64,000 bases of DNA from Fibrella aquatilis (GTDB lineage: Bacteria > Bacteroidota > Bacteroidia > Cytophagales > Spirosomataceae): assembly GCF_017353255.1 (NCBI RefSeq), contig NZ_JAFMYU010000021.1:1-64000 (forward strand). The letters are read 5' to 3'. The notes below the pieces were generated by a model that saw nothing but the letters and a program-made list of their open reading frames with translations, searched no databases and was not told where the DNA came from. Both the position numbers and the translations under genes were made by a program. This document shows, piece by piece, positions 43,432-50,955 of this stretch. The first letter of the stretch is position 1. Every line of letters starts with the position of its first letter.

Positions 43432-44478
43432 TTATTCAAGCAGTAATTGAATGACTACACGTCTACTCATTGACTTTACTTCCTCCTTGTCCTGTGGCGC
43501 TAGTTTCGTATCTGGTCCACTCCATTTAGCGGCGATACGTTGGGGAGATACGCCACGTTGTTTTAGATAATTCTCAACAGTTCTGGCTCGATATTCTGAC
43601 AAGGTTATATTTAAGTCTCTACTCCCCACATTATCCGTATATCCTGTGACTACTGCTTTTATATTCGGATGTTCTAAAATTTGTCTCGCTACGGAATCAA
43701 GTGCATTTTTAGATTGAGAACGCAAGTCCGAACTACTTTGATCAAAATACAATACTGTGGTAGTAGAAACGTTTGCTGCGTAATTTCTGCTCAATCTCCG
43801 AATAGCAGATGTATCTTTCTGCGCAGGCTTAATAACTTTAATTGAAAATAAATTTAGGCCAGGATATATTATGAGTTTTTCCATGCTTATCAATTTGTTG
43901 TCTTTTGTATATAGTTTAGCTGTATAATCTCCAGGTGTGTAATAACCCACGGTCCATGATTTCTTTAATTGAAATATAGTGAAAGGTAGCTCAGCTATAG
44001 TTGAAGATATTGAGTCAGTCAGTATATAATTGATCGAAATACTATCGATTACATTAAAACTAAGAGCAAGTTCGCTACGTAAAGCAGTACGGTCATCAAG
44101 GGTTTTGAACAAAATATCTTTAGGCGACATTATTAAATTTTTTAAATGAAAATAACATCTACTTGGTAATTTATTTGCGATATGTATCGTTTTTGATATT
44201 GTGTGATAATCTTCGTTTTTAAAAATTATTTGCTCAATATTCAACGGCAAACGCACATCAAATTTGCCCGCTTCATCGCAATTTCCTAAAAATTTAATAT
44301 GTCCATTGATCAATCCAAATATTGAAGCTTTTATCCCCACCACCTTGGCAGTATCAACACATATTCCACGAATATTACAAACAGGCTCACCTTGTATATT
44401 GTCTTTTTGCGCAAATACGAAATAGGGTATTAACAAATATGAGATCAACAAAATTGGAATAGTTCTCATAAAATTCAT
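43432..44478 (-). CDS. OmpA-family outer-membrane/peptidoglycan-binding protein
   Basis: 348 residues with a signal peptide (residues 1-23, ending FAQ). The C-terminal 110 residues are an OmpA domain (VLYFDQSSSDL, VTGYTDNVGSRDLNITLSEYRARTVENYL) that binds peptidoglycan. The N-terminal 220 residues are beta-rich with Cys pairs and no family I recognise. It is AT-rich compared with its neighbours and lies inside the RiPP operon between precursor and exporter (3 bases from the latter). A role as immunity protein or envelope anchor is only suggested by position. Confidence 0.85.
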   Translation of the reverse strand: MNFMRTIPILLISYLLIPYFVFAQKDNIQGEPVCNIRGICVDTAKVVGIKASIFGLINGHIKFLGNCDEAGKFDVRLPLNIEQIIFKNEDYHTISKTIHIANKLPSRCYFHLKNLIMSPKDILFKTLDDRTALRSELALSFNVIDSISINYILTDSISSTIAELPFTIFQLKKSWTVGYYTPGDYTAKLYTKDNKLISMEKLIIYPGLNLFSIKVIKPAQKDTSAIRRLSRNYAANVSTTTVLYFDQSSSDLRSQSKNALDSVARQILEHPNIKAVVTGYTDNVGSRDLNITLSEYRARTVENYLKQRGVSPQRIAAKWSGPDTKLAPQDKEEVKSMSRRVVIQLLLE

Positions 44479-44513
44479 TTCGACTAATTGTTGAATATTG
44501 GTAAAATACGGTT

Positions 44514-44572
44514 TATAGACTTGACAGTTTCAGATGGAAGACAACCATTTGAAACTGTCAAGTCTATAAATT
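44514..44572. terminator. 21-bp perfect hairpin after the RiPP precursor gene
   Basis: Arms 44514-44534 and 44552-44572, loop 17 bases, starting 2 bases after the precursor stop codon. On the minus strand it could stop or stabilise transcripts so that the precursor is made in excess over the downstream export genes. No strong T-run follows, so partial termination or RNA protection is inferred. Confidence 0.75.
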
Positions 44573-44574
44573 AC

Positions 44575-44811
44575 TTAACAGCCTGGGGTAACAGTGTATG
44601 TATACCCATCGTTCGCAGCGTTCATCTCATCGCGTAATGCACGAGCGTCTGCAGAACTCATACCGCCACCGCACGTTCCACTAGAAGGATAACCGGGTGT
44701 GCTTGGTCCACCCGAAGAGCAAACACCACAATCCATCTTGCCACCTTTGGCAGCTTTCATTTGCGTCCGGTTCAGTTCAAAACCTGAAAAATTTGTCAAA
44801 GTACTTTTCAT
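44575..44811 (-). CDS. RiPP/bacteriocin precursor with KGG leader and four cysteines
   Basis: 78 residues. The leader (residues 1-24) reads like double-glycine leaders of Bacteroidota peptides: FSGFELNRTQMKAAKGG. The core (residues 25-78) is Gly/Ser-rich with cysteines at 28, 31, 47 and 78, the last being the C-terminal residue, and a helical middle (SSADARALRDEMNAAND). Four cysteines and a neighbouring VKOR-thioredoxin fusion suggest two disulfide bonds rather than lanthionines; no radical SAM, dehydratase or LanC gene is in this operon. Export and leader removal should be by the C39 transporter. Confidence 0.85.
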   Translation of the reverse strand: MKSTLTNFSGFELNRTQMKAAKGGKMDCGVCSSGGPSTPGYPSSGTCGGGMSSADARALRDEMNAANDGYTYTVTPGC

Positions 44812-44843
44812 GTCGTTAGCATGGTTAACTGTGAAACATTGAT

Positions 44844-46490
44844 TTATGTTGATTCAACCGAATCCTTCTGTAAAGAGCCAGTTTTCTTAAACGGCCAAGC
44901 CCGGTATAAGTGAATCACGTCGGGCAAGCGATAAACTGGTGGCAATTCCACTCCATTCAAAAATAAGACGGGGGTACGCTGTACATTCATACGGGTAGCC
45001 CAATGGTTTGTCAGCAACAGTTGCCCGGTCGATTCGTCAGAGATTGGGTCTGCGCCAACGGTTCGTACCCAGCGACTAATAGACTGCTGCGGATTTGCAA
45101 ACCAGCGCGCTAGTGCCCCACCCACTTTCGCATCAGGCAAGGTAATAAGATGTTTTACTACCTGCCCAGCCCGATCATCAGGATGCAGGCTGCCCAGCAC
45201 AATAAGTTCGACCCGCATATTGGGTATTCTTTCCAGTAACGTCTCTAATTGCTTATGCGCAATACGGCAAACCTCACACATAGGATGCGAAATAACGGCC
45301 AGCGTATGTTGGGCCTCAACCGCACCAATCATTGGCACTCGTTGCCCATCCAAATAAGGTAATTGACGAGGTTGTTTAGCCAATGCATAGTGCAGGTATG
45401 TTTCCGAGAATTTAACCGCTTGCAACCTTCGACGAAGAGGACGCACTTGCCGAGATTCGTACAAAGGTTTTCGCAGAAGTACCCACAGCACAGCTACGCC
45501 TACGAACGTGCCCAGCACAGGTAGCAACGCACTTTCAGCTAAAGAATTGAGGTGCAAGAATTGATAGCCAATGAGCAGTTCAGCCCAGAAAAGGGCTTGC
45601 ACCGTCAGGCAAAGCGTACAGTATTGCCGGGCCACCATCGCCTGATAGTACACTGACCAGATTGTGTAGGGCAGGGCCAGCAACGTAAGGACCATCAGCC
45701 AGTTTAGTATGCTGACGCTATTCATTAGTAGCGCACCGGAGAGGGCTACAAATCCGCCCGTGAAATACAGCAATCCTACGTCGGCCCAACCAAAGTCGCC
45801 AATGATTTTAGCCGCGCTGCTTTGTAAAATACCCCGGCAGTTTGTCTGCTTGTTAAATGAGCAAAACCGCTGAAGGGCCGGATTCGTAGCATCCAGACTA
45901 TAGGCAATCAACAACCCGCTCACGACCGTGCCCAGTCCTTTCAGGGCAAGCAACCCCAGCATTGGCCCCGTGGCCGTTGGCCAGACAGCATACAGCAACA
46001 AGCCAACGCAGACCGCTAACCCTGTTAGCATCAACGGCACCCGTGCCTGTTGCGCCAGTTCGCGCCGCCGGTTGTGTGCATACTGCTGTTCACCCGATTG
46101 CTCATTCGGCTCAATCAACAGCGCAACGCCCGTCCAGTGTGCCACAAAGGCATCAAACGATTCCTGTTGCCAACCGCTTGTGGTGTTATACCACTCAACC
46201 GTTTCGCCAGTCAGTTGCCGAACGGGCGCAAATAGTTCGTCATCACCAATCCGTAGTTGAACCAGTGCAGGTAATGGAACTTCAGTTAGACGCTCAGCAG
46301 GAAGTTTCGTCGCCAAATTTGATACGTTCAGTTCGGTTAGTGTATCGCACAAGGCACTCAGGGCCGGAAAGTCGGGGTGTTCTTCCAGTCGTTCGCGTAT
46401 GGTCAGCCCCGTCACAAGCACCTTCGCCAGCCGAAGCAGGTGCGTCAGTGCGCTGATGGCATTTCTATCGATAGCTGACTGTCCCGACAT
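44844..46490 (-). CDS. C39-like / vitamin K epoxide reductase / thioredoxin fusion
   Basis: 548 residues. Residues 1-150 resemble a C39 peptidase fold without a catalytic Cys-His pair (HPDFPALSALCDTL, FAPVRQL, GVALLIEP). Next is a membrane domain of the VKOR type, with the cysteine pair in CSFNKQTNC and the CTLC motif near residue 285. The C-terminal 190 residues are a thioredoxin-like domain with MCEVC near 395. VKOR-thioredoxin fusions drive disulfide formation in the periplasm with quinone as oxidant. As first gene of the RiPP operon it probably oxidises the cysteines of the precursor; the dead C39 part may bind its leader. Confidence 0.85.
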   Translation of the reverse strand: MSGQSAIDRNAISALTHLLRLAKVLVTGLTIRERLEEHPDFPALSALCDTLTELNVSNLATKLPAERLTEVPLPALVQLRIGDDELFAPVRQLTGETVEWYNTTSGWQQESFDAFVAHWTGVALLIEPNEQSGEQQYAHNRRRELAQQARVPLMLTGLAVCVGLLLYAVWPTATGPMLGLLALKGLGTVVSGLLIAYSLDATNPALQRFCSFNKQTNCRGILQSSAAKIIGDFGWADVGLLYFTGGFVALSGALLMNSVSILNWLMVLTLLALPYTIWSVYYQAMVARQYCTLCLTVQALFWAELLIGYQFLHLNSLAESALLPVLGTFVGVAVLWVLLRKPLYESRQVRPLRRRLQAVKFSETYLHYALAKQPRQLPYLDGQRVPMIGAVEAQHTLAVISHPMCEVCRIAHKQLETLLERIPNMRVELIVLGSLHPDDRAGQVVKHLITLPDAKVGGALARWFANPQQSISRWVRTVGADPISDESTGQLLLTNHWATRMNVQRTPVLFLNGVELPPVYRLPDVIHLYRAWPFKKTGSLQKDSVEST

Positions 46491-46560
46491 GGCAGGGCGA
46501 TTTCTTTTCCGTTGAGTGAAACAAAAGTGTGCGCTTTTTTCAATACAGCAATCTTCTTTG

Positions 46561-46592
46561 TTGATAAAAAATTGTCGATTTTTTGATAAAAA
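46561..46592. promoter_or_regulatory. A/T-tract candidate operator between RiPP operon and XRE gene
   Basis: TTGATAAAAAATTGTCGA then TTTTTTGATAAAAAG: two GATAAAAA words and an AAAAA-n7-TTTTT symmetry in the divergent spacer. It could be the site of the XRE-type regulator at 46676 or just an AT-rich promoter. Confidence 0.35.
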
Positions 46593-46675
46593 GTTAGACT
46601 ATTTACTGAGTAACGTGTTTTACATTGCAAAATCAACTACATACATGGCAGTCTACTCAACTCAACTGATGCATT

Positions 46676-47064
46676 ATGGAAATTGGAAAAATACTTATAC
46701 GCCTGCGGCTCAAAACCGACTTAACACAGGGAGAAATTGCCGATTTTGTGGACGTTAAGCAGCATACGCATCATTATTGGGAAAGCGATCATACCAGCAT
46801 AAAACACCCATTTCTACCTAAGCTGGCCGAGGTCTATGGCGTAGGTATAGCCGATTTATTTTCTACCAATCCAGCAATTGGGGCAGGCCGTCAGGCGGGC
46901 TTAGGCGCTTCGGTGAATGCGCCGCTAACGCCGGGGTATACGCTGACTACCGCGATGAACTGATTGCGGCGCAGCGGCGGGAGATTCAACTGCTGGAAAT
47001 GCAGATAGTCGAGTTAACCAATAGATTGTCAGGGGGGGGGGTAAACTTGGCCGTAGTCGAGTAG
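46676..47064 (+). pseudogene. XRE-family regulator, frameshifted in the C-terminal part
   Basis: The first frame gives 95 residues: a helix-turn-helix (LTQGEIADFVDVKQHTHHYWES) and then a tail that stops at 46963. A different frame (-1) continues from about 46945 as YADYRDELIAAQRREIQLLEMQIVELTNRL, the coiled-coil end typical of this regulator type, and ends at 47064. So a base was lost or gained near 46940. A run of ten G residues (47032-47041) lies in the second part. The DNA-binding domain remains intact in the short product, which could still work. It is divergent from the RiPP operon. Confidence 0.7.
47032..47041 (+). repeat. Homopolymer of ten G residues
   Basis: A G10 tract near the 3' end of the broken XRE gene. 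Such tracts slip during replication and are used for phase variation in some bacteria; here its effect would be on the last eight codons of the shifted frame. Confidence 0.9.
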
Positions 47065-47075
47065 TACAGTTCGCC

Positions 47076-47083
47076 TATCTTTG
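47076..47083 (+). promoter_or_regulatory. -7 box before the short remnant at 47108
   Basis: TATCTTTG matches TAnnTTTG exactly and lies 25 bases before an ATG. The -33 element is not clear (a TTG lies 26 bases away). Confidence 0.4.
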
Positions 47084-47107
47084 ATTTCGCACCGCCCCCC
47101 ACGCCAG

Positions 47108-47248
47108 ATGACCTATGCTGATTATGCGCTGCTTGATCTGAACAGGCAGTTTGGCCTGACCGACGTGGTTGAGTCGCTATTTCCGGTCTTGCCGTCTGTG
47201 GAGCCGGGCGATCTGTTGACTACGCAACATTCTGGCAACAGCACGTAG
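47108..47248 (+). pseudogene. 46-codon remnant, probably the N-terminus of a larger protein
   Basis: The frame TYADYALLDLNRQFGLTDVV continues to ESLFPVLPSVEPGDLLTTQ and a TAG. It has a good -7 box before it. The pattern LFP-x-P-x-V-x-P is reminiscent of the N-terminal segment of a nuclease-like family of unknown function common in Bacteroidota and cyanobacteria, from memory only. The normal length would be several hundred residues, so I read it as truncated. Confidence 0.4.
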
Positions 47249-47352
47249 ATACAACTAAACAAACTCTTCGACCAGGAGCCGTGTTCTGTGATCAATCGGG
47301 TATCTTCACCCTAGCAATTTACTAGTTGTTTCCTCCGCTAAACAGTTTCCAT

Positions 47353-47511
47353 ATGGCTACGCTTGTTGCCCGTCCCAAGAGCATCGCTCAGCAGATGCTG
47401 GAGGACAAACAAAAGATTGAGCAGTACTTCCAGGACCCTAATGCCCACCCCAAGCCCGATCACATCAAGTTCGTCAAGCCCTTCACCCTACCCCCTGCGG
47501 GAAAACAGTGA
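47353..47511 (+). CDS. Small protein overlapping a DUF6169-like gene
   Basis: 52 residues (ATLVARPKSIAQQMLEDKQK start), charged and helical, no signal peptide. It resembles small antitoxin-like partners that precede DUF6169-like genes, but I am not certain. It overlaps the next frame by about 70 bases. An alternative is that both are one gene broken by a frameshift near 47500. Confidence 0.5.
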   Translation: MATLVARPKSIAQQMLEDKQKIEQYFQDPNAHPKPDHIKFVKPFTLPPAGKQ

Positions 47512-47932
47512 GGGCTTTACCTTCACTACAGACAACGGTTTTGTGTATCAACTGGCCTTTCGGTCTGATCAAGCCTACTTCCCCAACGACGAGTTTGCTC
47601 AGCATCTTTACTCGTTTTCCATCATTGTAATAGGTAACCGGACACCCATACGCGACCCACGTATTGAGATCACGGTCATTGATACGCTGCAACGAGCCTT
47701 CGCGACCGATCCGTTACTGATCATCAGCTACGTCTGTAGTCTGGATAATGACATGGAGCGCAACCGCCGCATCTTGTTTGGGCAGTGGTATCTGCGCCAC
47801 AGTGAGGGCTATATCCGCCTACCATTCTCTCATGAACTGAGCCGGGTGTATGCAGCAGCGATCTTTCGGAAAGATCATCCTGATCAAGAAGCGATATCTG
47901 CTGCTTTCAACCGAGAGTATAACCGTAAATAA
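47441..47932 (+). CDS. DUF6169-like protein (possible toxin-like partner)
   Basis: Up to 163 residues from an ATG at 47441; the part with protein character starts near YPLRENSEGFTFTTDNGFVYQLAF. The FTFTTDNG and NDMERNRRILFGQWY segments fit a Bacteroidota family I recall as DUF6169, which has no known function. The first 15 residues are Ser/Pro-rich because this part overlaps the previous gene in another frame, so the true start is uncertain. It ends 28 bases before the prs promoter region. Confidence 0.55.
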   Translation: MPTPSPITSSSSSPSPYPLRENSEGFTFTTDNGFVYQLAFRSDQAYFPNDEFAQHLYSFSIIVIGNRTPIRDPRIEITVIDTLQRAFATDPLLIISYVCSLDNDMERNRRILFGQWYLRHSEGYIRLPFSHELSRVYAAAIFRKDHPDQEAISAAFNREYNRK

Positions 47933-47969
47933 GCTCCACAATCCGGTGGCTTTCCTGCCTTGAAATTCA

Positions 47970-47977
47970 TACCTTTG
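47970..47977 (+). promoter_or_regulatory. -7 box of prs
   Basis: TACCTTTG matches TAnnTTTG exactly, 25 bases before the prs ATG at 48002. Confidence 0.6.
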
Positions 47978-48001
47978 CGGGAAATTCAGGCACCTCACCG
48001 C

Positions 48002-48943
48002 ATGGCTTCGTTTAATCCCGTCAAGATTTTTTCCGGCAGTCAGTCTACCTACCTGGCAGAGAAAATTGCCCATTATTACGGAAAAGACCTCGGCGGGTAC
48101 ACCTGTCGCCGGTTTAGCGACGGCGAAATGTCGCCCAGTTTTGAGGAGTCGGTGCGGGGGTGCGACGTGTTTCTGATTCAGTCTACCCCCCCACCGGGCG
48201 ACAACCTGATGGAACTGCTCCTGATGGTCGATGCGGCGCGGCGGGCCTCGGCCCACTACGTCACGGTGGTGATCCCCTACTTCGGCTATGCCCGGCAGGA
48301 CCGGAAAGACAAACCCCGCGTGGCCATTGCCGCCAAGCTCGTGGCCAACATGCTCGCCGCCGCCGGCGCCGACCGCCTGATGACGATTGATCTCCACGCC
48401 GGGCAGATTCAGGGCTTTTTCGACTTTCCCGTCGATCACCTCGAAGGCACGTCGGTATTTGTGCCCTACATCAAGAGCCTGGCCCTGGAGAACCTCATCA
48501 TTGCCTCGCCTGACGTGGGTGGTGCGGGTCGCGCCCGGACGTTTGCCAAGCACTTCAACGCCGAAATCGTGCTGTGCGACAAACACCGGAAACGGGCCAA
48601 CGAGATTGCCTCCATGCAGGTAATCGGCGACGTAGAGGGCATGAACGTGGTGCTGGTTGATGACCTCATCGACACGGGCGGCACACTCTGCAAAGCCGCC
48701 CAGATTTTGCTCGACAAAGGGGCCAAATCGGTACGGGCGGTGTGTACTCACCCCATTATGTCGGGGAAGGCGCACGAAAACATTGCCAACTCGGTGTTGG
48801 ACGAACTGGTGATAGCCGACACGCTGCCACTGAGTCAGGCCAACCCGAAAATCAGGGTGTTGTCGGTTGCCGAGCTGTTCGCTAAAGCCATCGGCCGCAT
48901 CCGTGACCATGAATCTATTAGTTCACTTTTTATACGGTATTAA
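48002..48943 (+). CDS. prs: Ribose-phosphate pyrophosphokinase
   Basis: 313 residues from the ATG at 48002. Class I PRPP synthase features: KIFSGSQSTYLAEKI, FSDGEMSPSFEESVRG, YFGYARQDRKDKPR for ATP, DLHAGQIQGFFDFPVDHL, and the PRPP loop VVLVDDLIDTGGTL. It makes PRPP from ribose 5-phosphate and ATP for nucleotides, histidine, tryptophan and NAD. All catalytic residues appear kept. It is followed by rplY with an inverted repeat between them. Confidence 0.97.
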   Translation: MASFNPVKIFSGSQSTYLAEKIAHYYGKDLGGYTCRRFSDGEMSPSFEESVRGCDVFLIQSTPPPGDNLMELLLMVDAARRASAHYVTVVIPYFGYARQDRKDKPRVAIAAKLVANMLAAAGADRLMTIDLHAGQIQGFFDFPVDHLEGTSVFVPYIKSLALENLIIASPDVGGAGRARTFAKHFNAEIVLCDKHRKRANEIASMQVIGDVEGMNVVLVDDLIDTGGTLCKAAQILLDKGAKSVRAVCTHPIMSGKAHENIANSVLDELVIADTLPLSQANPKIRVLSVAELFAKAIGRIRDHESISSLFIRY

Positions 48944-49040
48944 AGAGTGAAAGAGTAAATGAGTGAAAGAGCGTTAGTCTCAGCCACTCTGTTTCGGTAT
49001 GCCGATTCACTCTTTCGCTCTTTCACGCTTTCATTCTTTA
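48941..49040. repeat. Inverted repeat IR7 (about 34-bp arms, about 27 matches)
   Basis: Arms about 48941-48974 and 49007-49040 between prs and rplY, starting at the prs stop codon. Both arms are built of GTGAAAGA-type words, so pairing can also slip. Confidence 0.8.
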
Positions 49041-49052
49041 AATGTTACTTCC

Positions 49053-49616
49053 ATGAAAAAAATCGAGATTGTAGGGTATCAACGAGCGAATCTCGGCCGG
49101 ACGGAATCACAAGCCATACGCGCCGAAGGCAATGTACCCTGTGTGTTGTATGGTGGTGAGCAGCAGGTTCACTTCACGGTGCCCGGCATTTTGTTCCGCC
49201 CGTTATTGTTTACGCCAAACGTGTTCGACATCACGCTGAACATCGAAGGCGATGAGTACCGCGCTGTATTGCAGGCTACTCAGTTTCACCCCGTTAGCGA
49301 CGCGCTGATCCATGCCGACTTCCTGCAAGTGACCGATAAGCCGGTCACGGTGGCTGTTCCGGTACGGTTGCAGGGCACGGCTCCGGGTGTGCAGAAAGGG
49401 GGTAAGCTGGTGACGCGTATTCGCAAACTGCGCGTACGTGGCCCCATCGACAATATCCCCGACTACATTGACGTGAACGTATCGAAGCTCGACCTGGGCA
49501 AAGTAGTGCGGGTTGGCGAGATCGTTGTCGACGGCATCGAGGTGCTCGAGCAGGCGGCTAACCCCGTGGCCGGCATCGAAATCCCACGCGCCCTGCGTGG
49601 TACGGTGGCCAAATAA
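49053..49616 (+). CDS. rplY: Ribosomal protein L25 (general stress protein Ctc type)
   Basis: 187 residues from the ATG at 49053 (KKIEIVGYQRANLGRTES). The N-terminal L25 domain binds 5S rRNA; the C-terminal TL5 beta domain (VTVAVPVRLQGTAPGVQKGGKL) makes this the long CTC form. The prs-rplY order is conserved in many bacteria. The gene ends in inverted repeat IR8, followed by a terminator at 49731. Confidence 0.96.
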   Translation: MKKIEIVGYQRANLGRTESQAIRAEGNVPCVLYGGEQQVHFTVPGILFRPLLFTPNVFDITLNIEGDEYRAVLQATQFHPVSDALIHADFLQVTDKPVTVAVPVRLQGTAPGVQKGGKLVTRIRKLRVRGPIDNIPDYIDVNVSKLDLGKVVRVGEIVVDGIEVLEQAANPVAGIEIPRALRGTVAK

Positions 49617-49619
49617 GTA

Positions 49620-49713
49620 AGTGGCAGGTTCAATATCTGAGGTCTAAAGTTAGCTTGCGCGGGAATACGCTTGCGTGAGCCAACTTTAGACCTTAGACAT
49701 TGAACCTGCAACT
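49620..49713. repeat. Inverted repeat IR8 (41-bp arms, 6 mismatches)
   Basis: Arms 49620-49660 and 49673-49713, loop 12 bases, after rplY. On the minus strand the tip reads CACGCAAGCGTATTCCCG, very like the tips of IR3 and IR4 (group A). Confidence 0.92.
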
Positions 49714-49730
49714 CATTCCGCTAATAGATT

Positions 49731-49767
49731 ACAAAAAAGCCAGCTCTGAACGGGGTTGGCTTTTTGT
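49731..49767 (+). terminator. Rho-independent terminator after rplY
   Basis: AAAAAAGCCAGC pairs with GGTTGGCTTTTT and a T-rich tail follows, 120 bases after the rplY stop codon and beyond IR8. IR8 therefore is not needed as the terminator here. Confidence 0.85.
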
Positions 49768-49804
49768 GTATCTTGCCCACCTCATCAACATAACACTACC
49801 CTGT

Positions 49805-50860
49805 ATGCATACCCTTGTTGTGGTTGGGCTGGGCAAAGTAGGCTCACTGGTTGGGCTGTTGCTCAGCAAACGGTTTTCGGTCACTGGCTTCGACCGGCAG
49901 ACCCCTGCTACCCCACTCCCTTTTCCAGTCAGTCACGGCGACGTAGCCGATACCGACGCCCTCAAAAAAGCCCTTCAGGGGGCCGATGGGGTGGTTTCCT
50001 GCCTACCCTACAACCTGAACCTGCCCATTGCCCGCGTAGCCTACGACCTGGGCATCCACTATTTCGACCTCACCGAAGACGTCCCCACTACTGACGCCAT
50101 CCGGCAAATGGCTGCCACCGCCAAAGGCGTAATGGCCCCGCAGTGTGGCCTGGCCCCCGGCCTCATCGGCATTGTGGGGTCGCACCTGGCCAAACGCTTC
50201 GACCGGCTCCGCGACATCGAACTGCGCGTGGGTGCCCTGCCCCGCTACCCAAACGGGCTGCTGGGCTACTCGTTCACGTGGTCGCCGGCGGGGGTGATTA
50301 ACGAGTACATCAACGACTGTGAAGTGATCGCCAATGGGCAGCGCAAACTCGTTCCGGCACTGGACGGCATCGAAGTGATCAATATTGAAGGGCAGGAGTT
50401 TGAGGCGTTTAGTACCTCTGGCGGGCTGGGCACACTCTGCGAAACCTACGCCGGGCAGGTCGACACGCTCAACTACAAGACCATCCGCTACCCCGGCCAC
50501 TGCAAGCTGATGCGCTTTTTGCTGTATGAACTGATCCTGAAAGATCAACGTGAACTGGTCGAGAAAATCCTGACCGAAGCCAAGCCACCTGTGCAGGACG
50601 ACGTAGTCTATGTTTATGCCGTAGTGGAAGGCTGGCGCAACGGGCAGTTGGCCCGCGAAGAGTTCTACCGCGCCTACCACCCCCGCCTCATCGACGGGCA
50701 ATCGTGGCGGGCCATCTCCTGGACTACCGCCGGTTCCATTGCCGCCGTGGTCGAGATGGTTGCCAACGGCACCCTCCCCCAACAGGGTTTCCTAAAACAG
50801 GAAGACATCCCCTTCGAGGCGTACCTGAATACGGTGAATGGGGGTTTTTTTAATGAGTAA
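49805..50860 (+). CDS. Saccharopine dehydrogenase-like reductase
   Basis: 351 residues from the ATG at 49805 (HTLVVVGLGKVGSLVG, an NAD(P)-binding Rossmann motif). ADGVVSCLPYNLNLPIARVAY and APQCGLAPGLIGIVGSHLA fit the saccharopine dehydrogenase family. In Bacteroidota these act in lysine breakdown or as related imine reductases; the exact substrate is not settled by sequence. The longer frame upstream of 49805 runs through the terminator and is not coding. Convergent with coaD. Confidence 0.88.
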   Translation: MHTLVVVGLGKVGSLVGLLLSKRFSVTGFDRQTPATPLPFPVSHGDVADTDALKKALQGADGVVSCLPYNLNLPIARVAYDLGIHYFDLTEDVPTTDAIRQMAATAKGVMAPQCGLAPGLIGIVGSHLAKRFDRLRDIELRVGALPRYPNGLLGYSFTWSPAGVINEYINDCEVIANGQRKLVPALDGIEVINIEGQEFEAFSTSGGLGTLCETYAGQVDTLNYKTIRYPGHCKLMRFLLYELILKDQRELVEKILTEAKPPVQDDVVYVYAVVEGWRNGQLAREEFYRAYHPRLIDGQSWRAISWTTAGSIAAVVEMVANGTLPQQGFLKQEDIPFEAYLNTVNGGFFNE

Positions 50861-50955
50861 GAAACAAGAGATGAGAAGCAAGAGGCAAGAATCGTTGCGC
50901 TGCCTTTCAGGTCGCGGGTGGTATTCTTGTCTCTTGTTTCTCATCTCTTGTTTCT
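50860..50955. repeat. Inverted repeat IR9 (33-bp arms, 2 mismatches), overlaps the coaD 3' end
   Basis: Arms 50860-50892 and 50923-50955, loop 30 bases. The left arm begins at the stop codon of the saccharopine dehydrogenase-like gene; the right arm encodes the C-terminal tail of CoaD. Arms are made of GAAACAAGAGATGA-type words. Confidence 0.95.

Noticed and set aside
47819..48910. 363-codon minus-strand frame opposite prs
   Set aside because: It is antisense to a fully conserved Prs protein and has no family pattern.
49700..49804. N-terminal extension of the saccharopine dehydrogenase-like gene
   Set aside because: It passes through a terminator hairpin; the Rossmann motif begins right after the ATG at 49805.
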